Origin: Pelobates cultripes | Taxonomy: Eukaryota > Chordata > Amphibia > Anura > Pelobatidae | Assembly: GCA_933207985.1 (NCBI GenBank) | Contig: OW240912.1 | Span: forward strand, 255,863,393 to 255,927,392 | Direction: 5' to 3' | Length of the DNA stretch: 64,000 bases | In this document: in pieces, positions 58,771 through 64,000 of the stretch | Layout of the letters: every line of letters begins with the position of its first letter | Position numbering within the stretch: position 1 is the stretch's first letter | Notes under the pieces: model-generated | What the model was told of the DNA's origin: nothing | The model's database searches: none | What the model saw: only the letters and a program-made list of their open reading frames with translations | Position numbers and translations under genes: made by a program

Positions 58771-59366
58771 TTCTCTATGTTAAATTTCATCTGCCAGTCC
58801 CCCAATCTATCCAAATCTCTCTGCAGCAAAGCAATATCCAGCTCACATTTTATTACTTTACAAAGTTTTGTGTCATCTGCAAACACTGATACATGGCTTT
58901 CAATGCCTATTTCAAGATCATTTAGAAATATGTTAAATAGAAGTGGTCCCAAAACAGAACCCTGAGGGACACCACTTACCACTTTTGTCCAGCCTGAAAA
59001 TTTACCATTAATTACAACTCGTTGTACTCTATCCTTAAGCCAATGTTCTACCCAAGAACAAGAACATTCATCTAGACCAATTTCTTTTAGTTTGAAAACT
59101 AACCTATTGTGAGGAACCGTATCAAATGCCTTGGCAAAATCCAAATAGATCACATCCACTGCAACACCCTGATCTATACTTCTACTTACTTCTTTGTAGA
59201 ATGCAAATAAGTTAGTTTGACATGACCTATGCTTCATAAAACCATGCTGATTATTGCTAATAACAAAGTTCTTCCCAATGAATTCCTGAATATTATCCCT
59301 TAATAGCCCTTCAAATATTTTCCCAGCCACAGAAGTTAAGCTCACAGGTCTATAATTTCCAGGCAA
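58737..59366 (-). pseudogene. CR1-type LINE reverse transcriptase fragment
   Basis: 209 open residues: NYRPVSLTSVAGKIFE (4-19), motif A YLDFAKAFDTVPH (74-86), motif [14 protein letters not shown] (132-144), motif C FADD (162-165). The CR1-group RT core is intact at these sites. Upstream frame text (EDWRKAD-like, near 59,400) continues to the truncation, so the ATG at 59,366 is internal and not a true start. A frameshift at about 58,740-58,770 separates it from the next piece. Confidence 0.85.
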
Positions 59367-59445
59367 GGATTTTGAACCTTTTTTAAATATAGGAACAATA
59401 TCTGCCTTCCTCCAATCCTCCGGTACAACACCTGAAACAAAAGAA

Positions 59446-62141
59446 TCTTGGTTCCCCTGGTTAGAGTGAAAAATGAAAGATAGTAAGTGGAGCTTTGTTA
59501 TAGTCTTGGATGATCAATAAATTCAGTTAATTCAGCATCCACTATTCCAATTTGTTTATAACTGGTAAAAGCTGAAATAGCTAACATTATTCACGGACTG
59601 TTATGAACTTTTATCCCAAGTGATACAATTGTATCAATATAAGAACATTCTGTTTACTATTGGATTTATTACAAAAGCATATTTATATCATTTGTTTTAT
59701 ATATTCTCTCAATTCATATGCTATTCTAAGTCATATTATGACATTTTAACATTCCTACATACCAGTTTAAAATTTAAAGGTATATACTACTCCTGAATAT
59801 ATATTGGATTATTCATCCAATATCTTTTGTCTATTGCACTTATAGGGATTTTTTAGTGGAGTCCCTCTTTTCACTTGAGAGTTAACCTTTAGCTGTGTTT
59901 TATACTCTATCCTAAGGTATACTATTGGGACCTTTATATTGTTTTCTCCAATAAATGCAGAGTACCTATCGGTGCTTCATGCCATTAGAAGATCATATAG
60001 CTGTTAAGGCTCAGAGTGAATTCCACCACTGCAGGGTCATGTGGAGGTTGTTAGCAATACAGCATTGTATTCCTAACGCTATGCGTTCCTTTGAAGGTAC
60101 ATGTAAGCACTACAGCTCATTATAGTGATTATGGTGCAAGGAGTGTTGTGTGTCATCCTCGCACTGAGAGATTGGATGACCCCTCTGCTGCAGATCAGAT
60201 AATGTAAAAAGTGAACATCCCTATTATCCATTCAATTCTCGACTTCACCAAGGCTGTGATTAGTGGCTTAACCCAACACCAGTTTACCATCGCCATTACG
60301 GTGCTTTGAGTGCTTTTTAATTCCCTTACGAAATCTTCACTAGCTAAACACTTTCATATACCGCTTTATGAATTCCAGTATTATTTGCTTCATTACAATT
60401 ACCAATTATGTATTTCTGTTTTTTTTTTTTTTTAAATACAAACTTGAGCAACATTATTAAATCTACCTGGCAGCTGAAGAAGGTGGATTAGGTATTTAAT
60501 CCAAGGGTCACAAATTAAATCACCAGGTAAACAAGACATCATTTCCATGACAACAGAGATTTTTATAGTTGCCCGAAGTAAGAGCCATTATTGAGAGTAA
60601 CTGTGGTAAGCAAATGCCTTGAGTTAAACAGCTAAACAGCATTGGCACATGGACTGGACGCTGGTGTTACGGAATGAAAATAAAATTGTTGCACCTTACA
60701 AACCTTTTTTGGCACCAAAATAATGATACATTTGCACATCACAACTTTATACCTTCTGTAAGCTATGGCTCTTGAGCTTGGATGTTATATAGTCTCATAT
60801 ATATGGGATTTCTTTTTATATGTTTTTATTTTGGGTTTTACAATAATGGGTTGCAGAGAGGGAGTTATTGCTGCTGGAGATATAAAGAATGATAAATGTT
60901 CTTTCATTTTGTTAATGTTTTTTTTGTTGTTGTTGTTGTTCAGTCATGAATTGTGTGTTACCGTGATTACATTGCAATTTAGTCATATGTACCATTTGTA
61001 ATCTAAGTTTTTGTTTTCAATCGTGACTCCTGAGATGAGATTCCTTGTATTTCCTATGGAGACTTTGCTAAGCCTTAGTAAAGACATGTTTTAAAATTCT
61101 TGAATATATATATATCTTGCTATGTATAAAGCATTACCCATTTGTACGGTTTCCCATAAATAGTTGGACATCTTGGTTCTTTGCATACTCCACAGAGTCT
61201 GAGTGTGAATATATTAATAGCCCCCTCCTCCAACCAAGATGGGTATAATGACTACACAACATACCATTATGTTACATCCATTAACAAGGCTCCAACAAGA
61301 AATAACTGTGCGTTTAATACAGTCAGCCTATGCCCATAACACAGAATTAAGGATTATAGCACAGCTGAGAATACATTAACGGTCAATGTCTATAATATCG
61401 AATGGTATACGAATAAAATCACCTACTAGTGCATACCATTAAGCTACACATTTAGCAGTTACATCCCAAAGGGTGATTGTAAATACATCACTCTAAAGTG
61501 GTTTTACAAAGATTTAGCACTGCTGGGTACATTTTATGTCTTTAAATATAAGATTGTGCACATCCCATAATATTTTACTATTGGATAGCTTGAATGATTG
61601 CTGCTGCCAGTCCAGCAGCCTTTAAAAATCTCCCCTCTAAGTGGTATGTGATGATGACTTGAACATGCATAGTGATTGGTGCCTAATCAATAAATACTGT
61701 TGCCTTGCTAAATAACTCAACAAAGAATGTTGCACACCTTAACAGACACTAAATGATATTATTTTGGTGTCCCAAGCTGAATTATGTGTTTGTTGACTGT
61801 TAAAATCTAGAGCATGCCTAAACGGAATGTTTGGTATTTTATGAGAATCACAGGCAAAATTTTGAGAGGGTATCAGTCCCATTCTTTTTTTTTTCAATTC
61901 TTTATTTTTGGTCAAGAAATAGCATAACAAAGTGACACAGAATACATCATTTCACTAATCAGATTTTACAGTAATGAGAAGGTAATGTTACCTGGCATCA
62001 TTTGCAGCATTTCATCTAAAATAAGAAACTTAGTAGTATTCCATAAATCCTCGAAGTGAGCTGTTTCATTCACTGTTAAATGTGCACTTAAAAAATCGGT
62101 CCCATTCTTGACCATATCTGGTTTCTATTAACTTGATTGCA
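59446..62141. other. AT-rich intergenic DNA
   Basis: No gene recognised. T tract at 60,419-60,433. A MITE-like end (gattatggtgcaaggagtgt) near 60,127-60,146. The 78-residue frame at 60,765-61,001 is hydrophobic but without a domain. Confidence 0.45.
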
Positions 62142-62436
62142 GGCAGTCCTCACTTTACGACCTACCTGTTTTACGATAGCTCACACTTATGACCAGCTCT
62201 CTAGCATGGGGATTCAAGGGATTCCTCACGTTAGAGAGCTGGTCTATGTTCAGGGAATTTTCCCCAAACATAGATTTGAGGGATTCCCTACTCTGCTGTG
62301 CTTGTCTATGTTCAGGGAAATTTCCCCGAACATAGACCAGCACTGGTGCGCATGCTCTGTAGCACATCCTCACTTACTGACCAATTTGTTTTACGACCGG
62401 GTCATAATAACGGAGCCCAGTCGGTAAGTAAAGAGT
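62142..62436. mobile_element. palindromic MITE-like element (tcctcacttt / taagtaaag ends)
   Basis: Left gcagtcctcactttacgacc and right ttacgaccgg ... gtcggtaagtaaagag. The centre repeats the block gtctatgttcagggaa in direct form and pairs with its complement (ttccccgaacatagac). Frames on both strands are reflections of this palindrome. Confidence 0.6.
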
Positions 62437-63412
62437 ATCTGAACTTACATCTAAGATGGAAACTAGTGCAACTAACTGGTTACTTAAGATTACTGTTTAA
62501 ATATTCTGTATCACGGATCAGGAGCATTTTAATGACTACAGTGCCTTAGATGGTACAGTCTATATGACGAGACTCTTAAAGACATCAAGTCAAATAATTA
62601 TTTCGGATTCTACTTAAAATGCGCAGAACTTCTCTGTGAGTGCTAACTAGTTTTGATCTCAGTTTACAAAGCAAAGAAAGAATCATCACAAGCTGTATCA
62701 CTTATCAAATCTATGCATAATGTGAAAACTCTTATTTTTATTTCCTAAAGATTGCATTTATACTAAAATATCCAACACAATATATAAATCTCATATTGCA
62801 AAAATGTTTTCTAAATGTGTAATAGGAAATCAGAATGCTAGTCAATGAACCAAATACAGTAATTTCCAGACCTATTACAAATCATATTTTCACAGTAATA
62901 TATTCTGGTTAAAAATATATATGTTCTTTGTTGAAACTGCCTACTCTCATTCATCAAAGTCATCAAAAGTCCCACAAGAGGATCTTTGAGATAAAACACA
63001 TAATCCATCAAGGTGTACCGAGGAATGAAGCATGCTACAAGGTGATTTAGTAGCACATCACCAGGCTGAGGTCATTTGGCACTTATTTTACAGTAACCAC
63101 TTTTTTTTTTTATTAAACTCCCTTTGAAAGGAAAATGGATGCAATGTAATACTATTATAGCACACACATACACACACACTCACTCTCCCTCTCTTCTAAA
63201 AAAAGACAAAAGTTGTGAGTGTTAATAAAATAGCAAATTTGGAGTTTAAATAATGTATTAATATGCCCTACATTCCTTTGTTCTAGCCCTGTTAATTTTG
63301 GGTCTACTTGTTTTTCACCTGAACAAAACCCACTTGGGGAATATAGTTTAGCACTAATAATGCATCAGTCAAATTTCAAGTTAGCCTCACAAAAAAAAGC
63401 AACATGATAGAC
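62437..63412. other. AT-rich intergenic DNA
   Basis: No gene recognised. Short CA repeat at 63,161-63,182. Confidence 0.5.
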
Positions 63413-64000
63413 TTAAAGGAGCACTATAGGGTCAGGAACACAAACATGTATTCCTGGCCCTATAGGGTTAAAACCACCATCTAGTCACCCTGGGCCCCTC
63501 ATGCCTCCCCAAAAAATAGTAAAATCTTACTTGTATTCAAGCCTGAAGCTGTAACTCCCCATGCTGTTTGCCTCAGAAAAACAAGCAGTCTGCTGACATC
63601 ATTAGAAGTGGTGGCCTGATCCAAACATAAAGCTTCCCCATAGGATTGGCTGAGACTGACAAAGAGGCAGGTCAGGGGCAGAGCCAGCACAGTTCAAACA
63701 CAGCCCTGGCCAATCAGCATCTCCTCATAGAGATGAATTAAATCAATGAATCCCTATGAGGAAAGTTCAGTGTCTGCATGCAAAAGGAGGAGACGCTGAA
63801 TGTTTGGATGCATTTTAGGCAGCCATGACCCAGCAATGATATCTAACAGCCATCTGAGGAGTGGCCAGTGAAGTTATCACTAGGCTGTAATGTAAACACT
63901 GCATTTTCTCTGAAAAGACAGTGTTTACAGCAAAAAGCCTGAAGGTAATGAATCTACTCACCAGAACAAATTCAATAAGCTGTAGTTGTTCTGGTGACTA
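63413..64000. mobile_element. MITE, family B, running to the window edge
   Basis: TTAA at 63,413-63,416 followed by aggagcactatagggtcagg. Collinear with 2,512-3,071. The last bases (tagttgttctggtgacta) are within about 15 bases of the expected right terminus, which is beyond the window. Confidence 0.75.

Larger units (their letters stand above)
57883..59445 (-). mobile_element. CR1-type LINE, 5' truncated
   Basis: Minus strand. The 3' end carries three tandem gttacata octamers (57,883-57,906), a short tandem tail as in CR1-clade LINEs rather than poly(A). The RT frame and the frame after it are separated by a frameshift. It starts near 59,445, inside the RT region, so the copy is 5' truncated. 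Confidence 0.8.

Overview
The window looks like a gene-free stretch of vertebrate nuclear DNA, most likely from a frog or another amphibian. This is inferred from the repeat types: abundant Tc1-like transposons, TTAA-flanked MITEs, L2-type and CR1-type LINEs, and a Penelope-like element carrying hammerhead ribozymes. Species cannot be fixed. I found no host protein-coding exon, tRNA or rRNA gene that I could defend. Nearly all short open frames are chance or low-complexity frames.

Layout: 1-36 kb is AT-rich intergenic DNA scattered with MITEs (families A, B and C, all starting with TTAAAGG-type termini), two copies of a hAT-like or palindromic element carrying GTGTGTCTGTCAG satellite arrays (4.6-5.6 kb and 19.7-20.8 kb), a decayed Tc1-like copy (26.6-27.5 kb), GT/CA and G-rich minisatellites (28.7-30.7 kb), and a Penelope-like relic nested in a MITE (24.8-25.8 kb). 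At 36,350-36,649 a roughly 270-bp insertion with a 16-bp target duplication carries a well-formed type I hammerhead ribozyme.

The centrepiece is 40,967-52,477. A Tc1-like transposon with TA target duplication has been split by two insertions. The first is an apparently intact, full-length Penelope-like retroelement (41,071-49,141, 14-bp target duplication). It has two overlapping intact ORFs on the minus strand: a basic coiled-coil ORF1, and a reverse transcriptase with a GIY-YIG endonuclease. It also has two direct pseudo-LTRs and a third, inverted pseudo-LTR placed head to head. Each pseudo-LTR holds a minimal hammerhead ribozyme in the sense orientation, so ribozyme cleavage of a read-through transcript would release a unit of about 5.08 kb. 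The inverted copy matches the distal (3') pseudo-LTR better than its immediate neighbour, which bears on how the element is copied. The second insertion is a non-autonomous element that itself contains a degenerate L2-type LINE.

52.5-64 kb is again AT-rich intergenic DNA with MITEs, a 5'-truncated CR1-type LINE with frameshifted reverse transcriptase (57.9-59.4 kb), and a family B MITE cut off by the window edge. All coordinates of degenerate repeats are by eye and approximate to about 10-30 bases.
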